Of a DNA stretch of 64,000 bases, positions 26,326 through 38,545 are shown piece by piece. The notes under the pieces are model-generated. The model made no database searches. It saw only the letters and a program-made list of their open reading frames with translations, and was not told the origin of the DNA. The first letter of the stretch is position 1, and every line of letters begins with the position of its first letter. The position numbers and the translations under genes were made by a program. Source of the DNA: Siphlonurus alternatus (taxonomy: Eukaryota > Arthropoda > Insecta > Ephemeroptera > Siphlonuridae); the NCBI GenBank assembly GCA_949825025.1, contig OX463786.1, positions 18,175,911 to 18,239,910 on the forward strand. Reading direction: 5' to 3'.

Positions 26326-28725
26326 ATGATGAAGAACGCTCTCTTTCTTTTTGCTGTGACAGTGACACTGTTTCAAGTAAGTCCATGTAAACCAGGAAGT
26401 TAAGTAAAGTACTAACTATATGGTACTAACATATTTTCAATATATCTTATAATATTTTGATACAACTACACTCGATAGTAAATTAGAATGTGTAAATAAA
26501 TAAGACAATAGAAATAAAAAATTAATAATTTATATTTTGATAATTATGCCCTGTATTTAGTAATTTATATAGAAATGTCATTTAAAGTAATGGAGTATTG
26601 ATCTCAATTGTTTTTAATTGGAAAAACGGATAGAGGGTGCAAAGTTATGCTACCCTGATTTTTTTTCAGATTTTTTGAAGACCGGGAACTATTTTTTAAA
26701 AATTATTGAAAGTTCTTTTTGTGATGTCACGAGACGCCGCTCCTTAAGAAAAAGATAGGACTTGCCGCCTCGTGACGTCACAAAATGAACATTCAATAAT
26801 TTTTTAAAAATAGTTCCCGGGCTCTAAAAAATCTGAAAAAAATCAGGGTAGCATAACTTTTCACCCTCTATCCATTTCTGCAATAAAAAAATTTGAGGGC
26901 GATAATCTATTGTATATAAAATATTTCAATTGCCTTCTTGTTTTCATAGGTGATCCTTGCAGTTAGTGACCAAAGTGTCGTTAAACAAAATGAAGGTAAT
27001 TATGCGTGAATTATAGATAATTAAAGATACCGCATTTAGAGAAATGCAAGAGGGCATAAATATGTTAAAAAAAAGTACATTTCTTGTTATATAGTTTCAG
27101 ATTTTGAGTCCAGGGCATACGTGAATATAAGTGGCCACTTTTACTACTTTAGCCCAACAGAAGTGATTGTAAGTACATTTAAATATACGTGCGACAGTAA
27201 AGGTGCTTTTCCATGGAGCGGTGTCGTGTGCGAGGCTTGGCGGGGCGAGAAAAGCGCACTTGCAGTGAAACCGTATGGCGGCCATGATATTGGTGAGAAA
27301 AAATCTCAGTGCGATTAAATCACTGCGGGAAAAGCAATTTCTCCTCGCTAATATGGCTGGCATACGATTATACTGCAAGTGCGCTTTTCTCGCCCCGGCA
27401 AACCTCGTGCGACATTGCTCCATAGAACAGCGCCTTTACGCTACTTGCCCTGCAAGCCGTCAGCTTCTGACATTTTGATGAACATTTTGGGTGTCTGAAC
27501 ATTGCCGATTTCCAGTTCAGATGACGTTATTGATTATTATTGATGAATGGTCGCCATAGTGGTGGTGTCAATCTTAATGCCGGTGAAACTCTACCAAGAC
27601 TGCATGGCCAATGGACAACATGCATGAAAAAAAAATATTGCAGAAATGAATAGAGGGTACCAAATTATGCTACTCTAAATTTTTTCAGATTTTTTTGAGA
27701 CCCAGAACTATTTTTAAATAATTATTGAAAGTGCGGCCACGCCCCCTGGAGGCGTCAATAGGCGTCCAGTCTATATCCTTTTTATTAAGAATTCAGAGGT
27801 GCCAACTGAAATCACAGGACTTTCAATAATTATTTAAAAATAGTTCCGGGTCTCCAAAAATCTGAAAAAATTCAAAGTAGCATAATTTGGTACCCTCTAT
27901 TCATTTCTGCAATAATTTTTTTTCATGTGTGTTGTCCATTTTCTGACCATATGTCACGGAAGTCTCTACAGGGTCTCTGGGAATATACGTTATGGAGTAT
28001 CAACCTCAATTTTTTTATTGCAGAAATAGATAGAGGATGCAAAGTTATACTACCCTGATTTTTTTCAGATTTTTTAGAGCCCGGGAACTATTTTTAAAAA
28101 ATGTTTGAAAGTTCTTTTTGTGACGTCACGAGACGCCTCTCTTTAAGAAAAAGATAGTATAGGACTTGCCGCCTCGTGACGTCACTAAAAGGACTTTCAA
28201 TAATTTTTTAAATATAGTTCCCGGGTTCTAAAAAATCTGAAAAAAAATCAGGGTAGTATAACTTTGCATCCTCTATCCATTTCTGCAATAAAAAAATTGA
28301 GGCCCATTGTTTTGAATTTTCTCTCTCCAGTTTCGTTTCTAGTCATTATTTTGTGTTACAGTCTCGTGTTTCCGTCCTGGAGGCTCAGATATTCTGTAAC
28401 TATGACGGTATGCGGTTGATAAGTTTTGAAACTGAGGAGAAATATAGACTTATCGAGAGCTACATGTTAAGTGCAGGTAAGCTGGTCCATGCTAAAAAGT
28501 AAAAGTGTCTAGGGAAAAGACTTTAGCCATTTGTCACGTTACATCAAAAATATTTTTAACTGTATGACAGTCTCAAGCAAATTCACTGTATTTTCCCAAG
28601 GTTTGCTTTAAAACAAAATCTTAAATAATTTTCAACAACATTAATTCAATTCATAATAAGTATAATAATTAATTTTAATTTCAGGAAAAAAAAATTGTTT
28701 AAATTGTAACTATTTTTCAGATGTC

Positions 28726-28758
<33 letters not shown>

Positions 28759-29312
28759 CTACATGTTTGCATTATTAAATCTGTGATATAAATACGTATG
28801 AGAAATAATATTTTTTGTAGAGTCGAGTCGTCATCTTAAAAAAAAATCAATCTACAGCCTTGTTAATCACCATGCCCCGTAAAAATAACATAGAGCATGG
28901 TGATTAACAAGGCTGCAAGTGGGAAATTTTCCAAGGCGACGAATGTACAATATTGAAGAAATGGTGTGTTTAGACTTTAGAGAACTGTGTGGATTCCAAA
29001 TATTTAGTTTTCATTTCGCAATATCTCAGATTATTTTCAATCTCAAATCTTATCTACATACTCAAAACACCAACTAGACATGTGATTAAATTAACATTCA
29101 CAGGTCTGAAAGATGCAAACTACTGGACATCGGGGGAGAAGTTTCAGGACGTTTGGCGATGGTCCGGATCTGGGTACCTCTTCACGAATACGGTCTGGGG
29201 TCCAACAGAACCAAATTACAACGAGACTGACGAGACATGCGTGTACTTTTACGCAAATGTAGGCTGGTTCGACACCGCTTGCCTTGTCAGTGCTGCCTTT
29301 ATCTGCGAGTGA
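26326..29312 (+). CDS. CTL3: secreted C-type lectin, 5 exons, 162 aa
   Basis: Coding exons: 26326-26376, 26950-26995 (donor GTAATT), 27101-27168, 28362-28476 and 29104-29312 (TGA), 489 nt, phases 0,1,0,1. Exon 1 encodes the same 17 residues as CTL1. The signal peptide continues with VILA in exon 2. The domain has C67, C139, C153 and C161, YWTSG at 100-104, WRW at 111-113, EPN at 129-131 and acidic residues D136-E137 before C139. WND is WFD (148-150). Sequons: N41-I-S and N133-E-T. It is closest to CTL1 in exons 1, 3 and 4, so these two probably separated last or exchanged sequence. Intron 3 (27169-28361) is filled mostly by three foldback elements, intron 1 carries another at 26591-26911 and intron 4 a further one at 28816-28949. 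The orphan first exon at 24657-24707 may serve as an alternative 5' end. Function by family: secreted, Ca2+-dependent sugar-binding immune or digestive lectin. Confidence 0.92.
26591..26911. mobile_element. Family B element in CTL3 intron 1
   Basis: Both arms are present (GATAGAGGGTGCAAAGTTAT left, CACCCTCTATCCATTTCTGC right), with a centre containing a GTGACGTCAC palindrome and GAGACGCCGCTCCTTAAG. Its right edge lies about 40 bases before exon 2. Confidence 0.8.
27195..27441. mobile_element. Foldback element in CTL3 intron 3
   Basis: AGTAAAGGTGCTTTTCCATG and GGGGCGAGAAAAGCGCACTT pair with AAGTGCGCTTTTCTCGCCCC and ATAGAACAGCGCCTTTAC. It starts about 26 bases after exon 3. The open frames on both strands come from the mirrored arms. 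Confidence 0.75.
27610..27950. mobile_element. Family C element in CTL3 intron 3
   Basis: Ends AATGGACAACATGCATGAAA / GTGTGTTGTCCATT, intact arms and a centre GCCACGCCCCCTGGAGGCGT. Confidence 0.8.
27993..28305. mobile_element. Family B element in CTL3 intron 3
   Basis: Complete arms (TTGCAGAAATAGATAGAGGA left, CCTCTATCCATTTCTGCAAT right) and two TGACGTCAC sites in the centre. The right edge lies about 55 bases before exon 4. Confidence 0.8.
28727..28759. repeat. (AT)-rich tract in CTL3 intron 4
   Basis: Nearly pure TA dinucleotides with one AAA interruption. Confidence 0.85.
28816..28949. mobile_element. Foldback element, family D, in CTL3 intron 4
   Basis: CAGCCTTGTTAATCACCATG pairs with CATGGTGATTAACAAGGCTG; outer arms GTCGTCATCTTA / CCAAGGCGACGAATGTACA. 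Confidence 0.75.
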
Positions 29313-29411
29313 TGTTGATTAGTTTTTGTGTAAAAATATTAAATGTTTTTTATTACAATATTTTTCTGTTTTAGAAATGAAAATAATTGAAAAAAAATAT
29401 AGACAACATAA

Positions 29412-29417
29412 AATAAA
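29412..29417 (+). other. Polyadenylation signal, CTL3
   Basis: AATAAA about 100 bases after the CTL3 stop, followed by overlapping AAATAAA variants. Confidence 0.5.
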
Positions 29418-29694
29418 CAAATAAATATTAACGTTGTTTTGTCATTTTTCTTTCTTATTTAAATAGTTATGATTTCGAAGTTCAAGTAAAAAAAAAAAAA
29501 AAAATCTCAACAATTATAACATGTAATTATATATAGATAATTTTACATTAAAATATAATAGTATATTAACATATATATGCATAATTACATTAAACATCCT
29601 AGCATTTAATTCCCTGCAGCACTATTTCTACGATATTGACCCTATGCATCTTATGTTAAACTTGGGTTATATCAAGAAAGAATGCAGTGGAGAT

Positions 29695-29740
29695 TGTGTC
29701 TGTGAATCCCCACGGGTTCCCTCAGTTAACGCAGGAGGGG
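29695..29740 (+). mobile_element. Possible SINE core remnant
   Basis: CCACGGGTTCCCTCAGTTAA closely matches the CCACGGTTCCCTCAGTC part of the SINE core, but the left hairpin arm is absent. Weak. Confidence 0.25.
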
Positions 29741-30057
29741 AGAGGGTGTGCCACCAAGTCCCTTCAGACGTTAAATTTAAAACTTGCATAACGTGAGGAG
29801 TAAGTATAAAAATGTAGAAAAACGTTTTGTTGTTTTTGATTATATCTCAAGCTTTTAGTTTTAAATTTAATAGTGAGATAAAGAAATAGGAGGGAAATAT
29901 AAATGATAACTTGTGAGGACTTTTTACAAATTGTTAGTGTTATGTTTATAGAAGGTACAAAACCAGCGTTTTTTAAAAATTAAATCCCAAAATATTATCT
30001 AGGTTTATATATAATTTATACAATTTTAATACATCTGTTTTAAATTGAAAAAAAAAG

Positions 30058-30230
30058 GACTTTCACAAAGCACTTTAACCCCAACTTTAGCCCCAAGTTT
30101 TATCCCTGGTACTAAACATGGTGCTAAACTAGGAGCTAGACATGGTTAGCCCCTGGTTTAGCACCATGTTTAGTACCAGGGATAAAACTTGGGGCTAAAG
30201 TTGGGGTTAAAGCTTTGTGAATGCCCCCCA
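30058..30230. mobile_element. Foldback element, family A
   Basis: Nearly identical in its interior to the copy at 20589 (CCCTGGTACTAAACATGGTG and its complement). The left end is eroded; the right end GAATGCCCCCCA is intact and followed by TA. Confidence 0.75.
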
Positions 30231-32250
30231 TAATATATTAGTTTATTTAAATTGTGTAAATATTTTAAAAAACTTGCATATATGGGCTAAATTTTCATAC
30301 TATAACAAGTATAAGTTTGTAAAGTTATTAACAAATAATAATAAAAATTATAATATTATATTGCTTTTTACTCGTGCATTCATATAAAAATAATAAAAAA
30401 TAGAAAAAAAATATAAATGTTTTGTTTTTAATTTTTTTTTATATAAAATTGATATAATTTATTCCATTCAGTGATTGTTTAATATAAAAATGTATTAAAT
30501 TTATAAACTGTTCTAAATATAATATAAATAAAATGAAGTGTTAACTATTTTAAGTGAAACAAAGCACAATAGTTGCACGCAATCTCTTCTGCATTTTTCA
30601 AATTAAATTACCAATAATAGTAATTATAATTATGAATTATATATTTCTATCAAATTTACATATGCATTTTGTGTTAAAAAAATGCAAATAATTATTTCAA
30701 CTTTATTTTTTATTATATTGTGCATAAATTTAATAGGTCACATGCATGATATAGTTTGTACTAACAGTACAGTACAACACACTGACTCAATCCAAACTCA
30801 CATAAATGTTAATCTGAATACTGAGAGGGAGTACCACCCCCTGCCCCCCAAGGGACATCTAGCAACTTTTACATCGGTAGCAATCCCCAACTAATTTTCA
30901 TTATCTCGAACAACTTTTTACAACTTTTTTTTATGTACAAATGAAGTTATTTTGTTCATTAAGACAAATTTTTGCCTAATTAGCTAAGACAGCAGAATTA
31001 TAACGTAGCTCTAATTAATGGAAAAACTTTTAGTCAGCGTAAAGTTGTTAAGTGGGATGGCTTAACGTTAATATTCATTTTTTTTATTTACAAGATTACA
31101 AAGATAGGGTGAGAAAAAAAGAGATTTCTTTTAAAATATTCTGATTTTTTTAAAAGAAAGAAACTGATTTAAAAAAAAAAAGGCGTTATGTAGGAATTTC
31201 TTAATGCAGTACTTTTTTAATTTATTTTAATAATAATTAATGTAAAAATATGAAATTAAGTTGAAATTTCTGTATTTCATGAATGCATTCAGAAAGAAAC
31301 CTAATAAAATCCTAAATTTTGACAAGTTTAAGTGGAAACAGTTACTAAGACGTCGAAACAAATGCAGTAAATTAAAAAGAAATAAAACTAGGACAATTTA
31401 TAGTGGTAGAAGTGTACAGTATGAACCTAATCAGTTGATTTAGTGCCTCAAACGTTACTAAAATCAAATTGGTTCACTTTGGGAATTCAACCCAGCTCCT
31501 TTGACTACGAACATACAGTTGAATTAATATAAATTTCCCTCCGGAAAGAGACGGAAGTGGAATTTTTTAATCTTTTCTTTCGTAATAAGTGTTGGAAATT
31601 TTACATAAGAGTTTGTATTAAACTGCGGAAAAATATCAATACTGAAATAAAACCATAAAGTCCAATTTCCGGTTCTAAAATCATCTTAATTTTACTGTAC
31701 TACTGCTGAGTGGTGGGCATGTTATGAGTGGCATTAATCCACCCCTCCTTTGAGATTCCTCCCTAAGACGCGGTGCTAATTAACTGTTAATTAATACACA
31801 TCGCAGAGTGTCACAAGGAGCTAATGAAAAGTGACAGACAGCCGTGACGTAATTATATTTCGAGTGGTGGCTTTCTGAATTATTATCTGGTAAGTTTTAA
31901 TCGTATCATCAAAAATATGGTTTTAATTAATGTTATTTTAAAGTTGTTTCAATTTAATTGTAAATAATCATTGATTAGAACATATTTTGATTCCTAGGAA
32001 AGTGCGCTACATCAGTACTGAAAATTGGGAGGTCTTTCATCATAATTTCTGAACGTGGAACCAAAAGTATATTATTGCAATGCAGAAAGAAATTTTCGTT
32101 TAGCGGATATGGCCTGGTTTGAAAGAGACACACAAAATCTTAAGCAATGCTATAGATGAGATCTATTATTATAATACGAAAAAAACAGGAAGTTAAATAC
32201 AGTCACTTGTGCCCAGTACCTACAATATGGTTCAGTTATAAACCATCTTA

Positions 32251-32380
32251 TGTACACTCCTAGCCTCTGAAAATTTCCCTTCCTCAGCCTTGTTAATCAT
32301 CATGCCCTGGTGTTATACTTACGGGACATGGTGATTGACAAGGCTGCAGAAGGGAACTTTTCAGAGGCGAGGAGTGTACA
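32251..32380. mobile_element. Foldback element, family D
   Basis: Ends TGTACACTCCTAGCCTCTGA / TCAGAGGCGAGGAGTGTACA, near-perfect. CAGCCTTGTTAATCATCATG pairs with CATGGTGATTGACAAGGCTG. The TGTACA ends suggest a TA target. Confidence 0.8.
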
Positions 32381-33711
32381 GGAGTGTGTAGTACATGACG
32401 GTGCATGCTATTTATAATTAAAGTTTTCTAGCACATTTTATATAGCATAATATAGTATTGTTTTATACAATAATATTTCATGCTCTTAAATTATGTTTAT
32501 AATTTATTCTAAAACTTATTATCTTTATTTTAATAAATACAATTAATTCATTGCATAAATTGTACTCTTAATTATTTTAGGCTTCTACTTTTATTTTTGT
32601 ATTTATTGTATATTGTTCTATTCTTGTTTTACTATAGGTGAATAGATACTGTACAGTAATTATGTTGCTTCTTTAGCCGTTTCTATTTGCCCCATAGTCT
32701 AGCTCTCATGTATTGTATTTTCAGCGTATATTTATGAAAGATTTAATAAAATGAATAAAATAATTATTTTTATTTTAACATGAAAAATATCAATAAAAAT
32801 GCAAATATTGAAAGGGGGCATATGGCATAATGACCAAAATGTGTCAATTGCCCTAAAATATTAACCAATCAACCAGCAAATATTGAAATATTTAATATTT
32901 GATTGTAAAAGTAATACAATAGTTGTTGATATTGCAATAGACTTTCAGCACTCCCTTAATTAACTTGATGTAATTAACTCTGAGGTAATTATCCCCTCGT
33001 CGCGTGACAGCGAGCCATCTCAACGACATTGAACTAATTAATTTAACTTGATTAGCGTCCCTCCTACTTCTTTATTTTCTACAAGTTGTCAGCGAATTTA
33101 AAATTCCCGCGAGACGGCAGGGAAATTAAATAAGTCATAATGAGTGAAAAACTAATTGATTGATGAATTTAAGAAAGTATGTACGTGAAAAAGAAACTAA
33201 CTTTACAATATTTTTTTATTGAAAATGATATTATATTATTAGATAATTACAGCAGCCATCATGAGTATCACATTTTTTTTTTTTGAAATGTTTATTGAGC
33301 TAAATGACAACATCTATACAGCATATTACAATAAAATACCTGTAAGCTCAATGGGTGGACTGCAAAAGGCAGAACCTAAGCACAAAGTGAACATTGATTG
33401 AATGTAATTCGTTCGTATTTAATATATATTTGAATAAAATAATATACTAATATTATATTACAATTTCTTACTTGTGTTTTATCAATTATTTAATATATTT
33501 TTGTAAAAAAAAAAATCCTGATACATATTAAATAATAAAATAAAATTTAAATGAATATTTATTTTAATTTAATATTTCATAACTTTAAATAAAAAGATAA
33601 ACAAATTTTGGTCGTGGTCGACCATATAATTAATTGCTACAAGCTGTTGTTACAATTAATAGTTTATTAAAAATAGTTTCAAAAAATTATTTTAAAAGCC
33701 TTAGCTCTTAA

Positions 33712-33800
33712 GTCCCTAATTGTATGCAGCGCGTACAACTTACATGTAAAATAAGTTGCCTAAATTTAATTCCTGCAGGGGCAGGCCGCCATTTTGGATC
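33712..33800. repeat. Direct repeat, copy 1
   Basis: CTAATTGTATGCAGCGCGTA, ATGTAAAATAAGTTGCCTAA and TTCCTGCAGGGGCAGGCCGC recur at 33978-34066 with a few changes. Confidence 0.7.
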
Positions 33801-33977
33801 TATAAATTTATTGCAAGGATGGACTTTTAACTATTTTTAATGCAAGATAATTAAACAAATATTATTTGTATTATTAACTATAATTTAAATGATAATTTTT
33901 TTTAATTTAACATAAATTTTATAAGGTATAATAAAATATTTGCAAATAATTAAATTATTTGTTAATTTTGTTATGAA

Positions 33978-34066
33978 CCTCCTAATTGTACGCAGCGTGC
34001 CTAACGTAGATGTAAAATAAGTTGCCTAGTTTTTATTCCTGCAGGCGCTGGCCGCCATTTTTAATC
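33978..34066. repeat. Direct repeat, copy 2
   Basis: CTAATTGTACGCAGCGTGCC, ATGTAAAATAAGTTGCCTAG and TTCCTGCAGGCGCTGGCCGC; partner of 33712-33800, about 265 bases away. Confidence 0.7.
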
Positions 34067-34799
34067 CATACTTAAAAACAGCAACATTTTTATAATTTTG
34101 GAAAGCGATCATGACAAGTAATAAAAATATGATTTTACTTTAATAAGTTTTGTAAATTGCCAAATATTTAAAAACCAAAAAAATTAAACTTCAAATTCAG
34201 TTTACTGCAAATTTTGCTTCAAATAAAAAAAAAAAAAATAATAATTTAAACGAAGAAAGTTGGTAAATATTAAGCTTCTAAATTTATGCTCCCAACTTGA
34301 ATATTTAACATTAAATAATTATTGGAAGGTACAGTTGGATTGATTACAATGTTAATAAGAAAGAAAAACACGGGGGTGGAAAGTGATTGATTACATTAAT
34401 GCGTTTGTAATTAATATGCTATAATTATTATAATTGACACGTTAATAATTATTGTTGACCATTACTGTTAATTACGTAATTACAATCACGCATGAGCCAA
34501 CTTGTCACCCCAATGTGGGGATGATAAACAAAGTCAATATTGTACTACACTGTATGGTGTTAGTATGGATACTATGGATGGAAGTTGTCATATTGAGTTC
34601 AATGTATCGAGTAGTAATTTAAATTAGCTTCAAAAGTAAAGAAGAATGAAATAGATAATCATAATTTAATAATTTTTTAACAATTTTTCATAAATAATGA
34701 TAATGTTAATAATACTGAATTTAATTTATTAATTATAAATATACTTTAATATGAATTATTAGCTATTTTTTTACATTTTTTTTTGTAAAATATGCCACG

Positions 34800-35110
34800 A
34801 TGGAGTACCGACCTCAAAATTTTTTATTACAGAAATGGATAGAGGGTGCAAAAATATGCTACTCTTAATTTTTTCAGATTTTTCTAAGACCGGGAAGTAA
34901 TTTTAAAAAATTATTGCAAGTGCAGAAAAAGTGCCGCCTCTCTTAATAAAAGATAGGACCCAAAAGGGACGTGGAGTCGAACCCGACCTCGCCAAAACTT
35001 TTTAGCAATACTTCCCGGTCCCTAAAAAATCTGAAAAAAATCAGAGTAGCATATTTTTGCACCTTCTATCCATTTCTGCAATAAAAAAAAATTGAGGTCG
35101 GTATTCCATT
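34800..35110. mobile_element. Family B variant
   Basis: Arms are standard (GGAGTACCGACCTC / GAGGTCGGTATTCC) but the centre differs: GTGCAGAAAAAGTGCCGCCT and AGGGACGTGGAGTCGAACCC in place of the TGACGTCA pair. Confidence 0.75.
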
Positions 35111-35316
35111 ATGATTAGATATAATTTTATTGTTGTAAATAAATAACATGAATAACAATTTAAGAGTACTATTAATTAATATTGTAATATAAAGTTTTTG
35201 TTTTAAAATGTCATAGTTAAATGTTATAGTTATCAGAAATTCATGACTTTGAGTTGTCTATATAAATGAAAAATACACTTGCATCCGGGAAGTGATTGAT
35301 GTCACCTTCTATCGAT

Positions 35317-35382
35317 TGCCGACCATTTTTACCGAGGTTTCCACCCGATTCCCTCAGTCACATCTAGGTGAATGCAGGGATG
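35317..35382 (+). mobile_element. SINE core fragment (diverged)
   Basis: GACCATTTTTACCGAGGTTT, then TTCCCTCAGTCACATCTAGG and TGAATGCAGGGATGGG resemble the hairpin core of the 55.3 kb SINE but are clearly older or from another subfamily. No head or tail is recognised. Confidence 0.5.
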
Positions 35383-35470
35383 GGTTTGTTTGTTTTGTGT
35401 ATTGTTTTTGAAGAACCAATGTTAAAATTCTAAGTCTAAGCAAAATGCTGGACCAGGTCCACGAAGATCC

Positions 35471-35538
35471 AGGAAATGTCACAAAATGTTACAGAATAAA
35501 TGTTACAAAAATGTTACAAAATGTTAGAAATGTTACAG
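35471..35538. repeat. Short tandem repeat of AATGTTACA units
   Basis: Six imperfect copies of an 11-15-base AATGTTACAAA motif. Confidence 0.7.
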
Positions 35539-35910
35539 TATAGAATTCAGTTGAGAAGAAATATATAATTATGATTTCAAAATTTACAAATTCAATTATT
35601 TCTTAATATAATTCAATATTTACAAAAAACACACACAAAAAGAAAGTATTTTCTATGTCGATTGAAAATATATATTTTTCATCTTGATATTGGAAAACTT
35701 AAAAAATGACAAACTTCAATCTTATTTGTAAACAAACACTAGCAGATCAGAAATGTTGCAATCACATGCCTGACCGATTGTTTGACCAATGTACAAACAT
35801 GTTTGTACAAATATAATCAAGTCACCCCCGTGCTTGGTCTCACTAGGGGGGGGGGGAACATTGTACACTGATTGAAACAACATTGACTGCAGGCGAGGTG
35901 CGCTAACAAT

Positions 35911-36016
35911 CACTAACGTTTACATGACGGTGTTTAATACGGATCCAATGCCTCATAAGAATAATATTATCCGTCAACAAAGAATATTTTTTAAACACCA
36001 TCATGTAAACGTAGTG
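35911..36016. mobile_element. Short foldback, family P
   Basis: CACTAACGTTTACATGACGG / ATCATGTAAACGTAGTG ends around GCCTCATAAGAATAATATTA. Lies just upstream of the truncated SINE. Confidence 0.65.
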
Positions 36017-36098
36017 ATTTTGGTTTATTTGAAAATTTTATAACGATGGATTAGTGTTTAAAAATTTAAAGATCCAAGCAAATGGTCCAAAAGAGAGA

Positions 36099-36312
36099 GA
36101 CCCAGGCTTTGGATATCACTTTGGTCCATTGATAAAAAGTTAAGGTGTTCGTCTTGACTGAGGTTTTCCACGGTTCCCTCAGTCTCACCTTAGCGAATGA
36201 TAGGACGCGTAACAGGCCATGATTCTTTTTCTCCCTTATCTCTATAATACCCATCACCCCGCCACGAGCTGTAAGCTATATTAAGGGTGTATCCTTGTTA
36301 AAAAAAAAAAAA
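36099..36312 (+). mobile_element. 5'-truncated SINE of the 55.3 kb family
   Basis: CCCAGGCTTTGGATATCACT and the following 200 bases align with the body and tail of the 55.3 kb SINE, including the hairpin core (GACTGAGG ... CCTCAGTC at about 36158-36185), GCCACGAGCTGTAAGCT and GTGTATCCTTGT plus an A tail. The 5S head is missing, as expected for incomplete reverse transcription. Confidence 0.8.
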
Positions 36313-36747
36313 TAAGTCCAAATATGAAATAAAAAATTCATGCAGGTTGGTCATTAGATTATAGATGTAGACTTGTTAATAATCAGTAAATAAAATTTAT
36401 GAAAATATTACATTTTATAATACAAAAGGTGTATTTTTCTGCACTGAACGGCCGTTTAGACAATATGCTGTGTTGTAATAAAACGGTGATTACTGACGCT
36501 GTACAAACAACACCCCTGCCACTAACGTTTACATTTACTGTCCCTTTTATGGTCGTGTTAATTTGGTCAGCGTATTGAACGTTGGGTAGTAAAAATTAGC
36601 TTACTTTCATTATGGTATGTAGCATTGGAGATTAAAAAGTATATAACGTTATAAACATCGTATACAATATGTTACTATAATATTATTATTATATAATAGC
36701 TTATATAATGTGAATTTTTGAGAACAAATTAATCTACAACATTTACA

Positions 36748-36845
36748 ATGTTTACATGATGGTGTTTACTTTGTTGACGACCGATAATGTTATTCTTATG
36801 AGGCGTCGTCAACGAATCTGTAATAAACACCATCATGTAAACGAA
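36748..36845. mobile_element. Short foldback, family P
   Basis: TTTACATGATGGTGTTTA / TAAACACCATCATGTAAAC; its centre is the reverse orientation of the copy at 35911. Confidence 0.65.
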
Positions 36846-37944
36846 GTAATAGAATTTTAATAACAATAATTACATCTGCAATATTAAAGAGTAATTAATA
36901 TATAATTATGTTTATATCAAAATTTGTTATAATGGCACTAAAAATATAAAACTACATGAATATTGATTTTGTAATTTCAAATGGTCCCATATATTTCTTT
37001 TCAAAATCAGAAATTAATTCAACAAGCGAATAATTCATATAATTAAAAAATTTAAATTAAAAAAAGAAAGAAATATTTGGAACAACTTTAGTATAAGGAA
37101 AGGGTGGGTGTGGTTGGGTAGAGGATAAATAAATTTTTAAAGCAATAAATGTGGGTTTAAGGACTATTATTAAAAATTTGAAAAAAAAAATCATTTTCCA
37201 CCATATAATGTATTAATGCATTTATGCAAAATAGAGAAATTGCCATTTTAAATATATAAGAGATTTAGCCCCCATGCATGCTAGGGTTAAACCGAAGTTT
37301 GTATTCCTACATAATTAACTTCACTTAAAACAAACTCATCTCTAATTCAGAGGTCAGTGTTTGTCCGACCGCAAGTCTGACCTTTGGTGAATCACCAAGT
37401 CTCTTTGTGGGAGTTGTGATTGCAAATATTGTAAGAAGGAGAACACTCAGACTTCTCAAACATTACAGAAGTTGGACAAGTTTCAACCAAGCAAATTTAT
37501 TCCACAAAGAACGAACTAAAATAAATAAAATAGTTGTAGTTTGTATTTTAGAATATTTACAAAGCAGTCAAATTTTTACTCAATTTTTATTTAGAAAATT
37601 ATTATGAGTTTTGTTATCAAATAAAGTCAGTTTGAAATTAAAATTCTTAACTGCATTAAAAATGTCTTCTAAAAATATTATGTATTTTTATCAAATTAAA
37701 ATTAATATAAATTAAAAAGTATTAAATTAAATGAAAAGGAAAATATTTTAAATTTTTTTTTATTAAAATACCATACAGAATTTTTTACGCTGATATTTTT
37801 ACTGAAAAATAATAAAATTATATAAAGAATGCAAACTAAAATCCTATGGAAAATACTTCACGGATTATGCAATCGTTTTCATAAGGCATGAATATTACTG
37901 GTTGTTGGGAGGTTGAATGGATCCACTATATAAATAATTCATTG

Positions 37945-38025
37945 TCATAGAAGGTTCAGTAGCCAGTCCAATGGAACCAGATCATCGCCAGGAGTTCATT
38001 GAACTGACTACTGAACCTTCTATGA
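37945..38025. mobile_element. Short foldback, family G
   Basis: TCATAGAAGGTTCAGTAGCC at the left and CTACTGAACCTTCTATGATG at the right; related to 9263-9338. Confidence 0.65.
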
Positions 38026-38386
38026 TGACTCCATCAAACATCCGAAAAAATATTTTTGACCTTTAATCATGGAAAATAATAAAGAAGCCCTAAAATCTCC
38101 GTGTTAAATTCAACAGTCAAAATAAACACATCAGTAACAACATTGTTAAAAAAAAACACCTTGATGTTTTTTTTAAAAAAAAAGTACAATAAAAAAATAA
38201 ACTAAAATTTATAGACTTTTGGTTAAAAGTAACCAGCAGATCACTTTGTTTTATAGTTAGAATTAAATTTATAGTGTACAGTGAGTCATTCATTGCTTTC
38301 CAATGTGAAATATCACTGAAAGAAATTGCTTGATTTTTTTTTTATATCGTAAACTAGGATCATAAACATTGGTAGAGAAAAGAGGG

Positions 38387-38545
38387 AGAGAGAAATATAT
38401 GGAATGAAAAATTGTGTCTGACTCAAACTATAAAATAAATCGTGATAACTTTTGGTGGCTATGTCCCCGTAATTTTGTATCTACTCCCTCAGGAATTCTT
38501 CCCTACTTTCTTTGACACTTGGAACAAATTATTTCCATCGCTTTC
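38387..38545 (-). repeat. Dispersed repeat, partner of 428-592
   Basis: ATATATGGAATGAAAAATTG and AATAAATCGTGATAACTTTT on the plus strand are the complement of the first copy; upstream similarity (CTTTGACACTTGGAACAAAT) continues. Confidence 0.65.

Larger units (their letters stand above)
30231..34799. other. Intergenic DNA without supported genes (middle)
   Basis: It holds the family D element at 32251 and the direct repeats at 33.7-34.1 kb. Otherwise AT-rich; no exon-like segments similar to the lectins were found after 29.3 kb. Confidence 0.6.

Noticed and set aside
27097..27423. 108-aa minus-strand frame over CTL3 exon 3
   Set aside because: It is antisense to the real exon and extends through a mirrored foldback element.
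30682..30894. 70-aa frame with a hydrophobic N-terminus
   Set aside because: The hydrophobic stretch is what AT-rich DNA gives by chance; no splice partners or homology are recognised.
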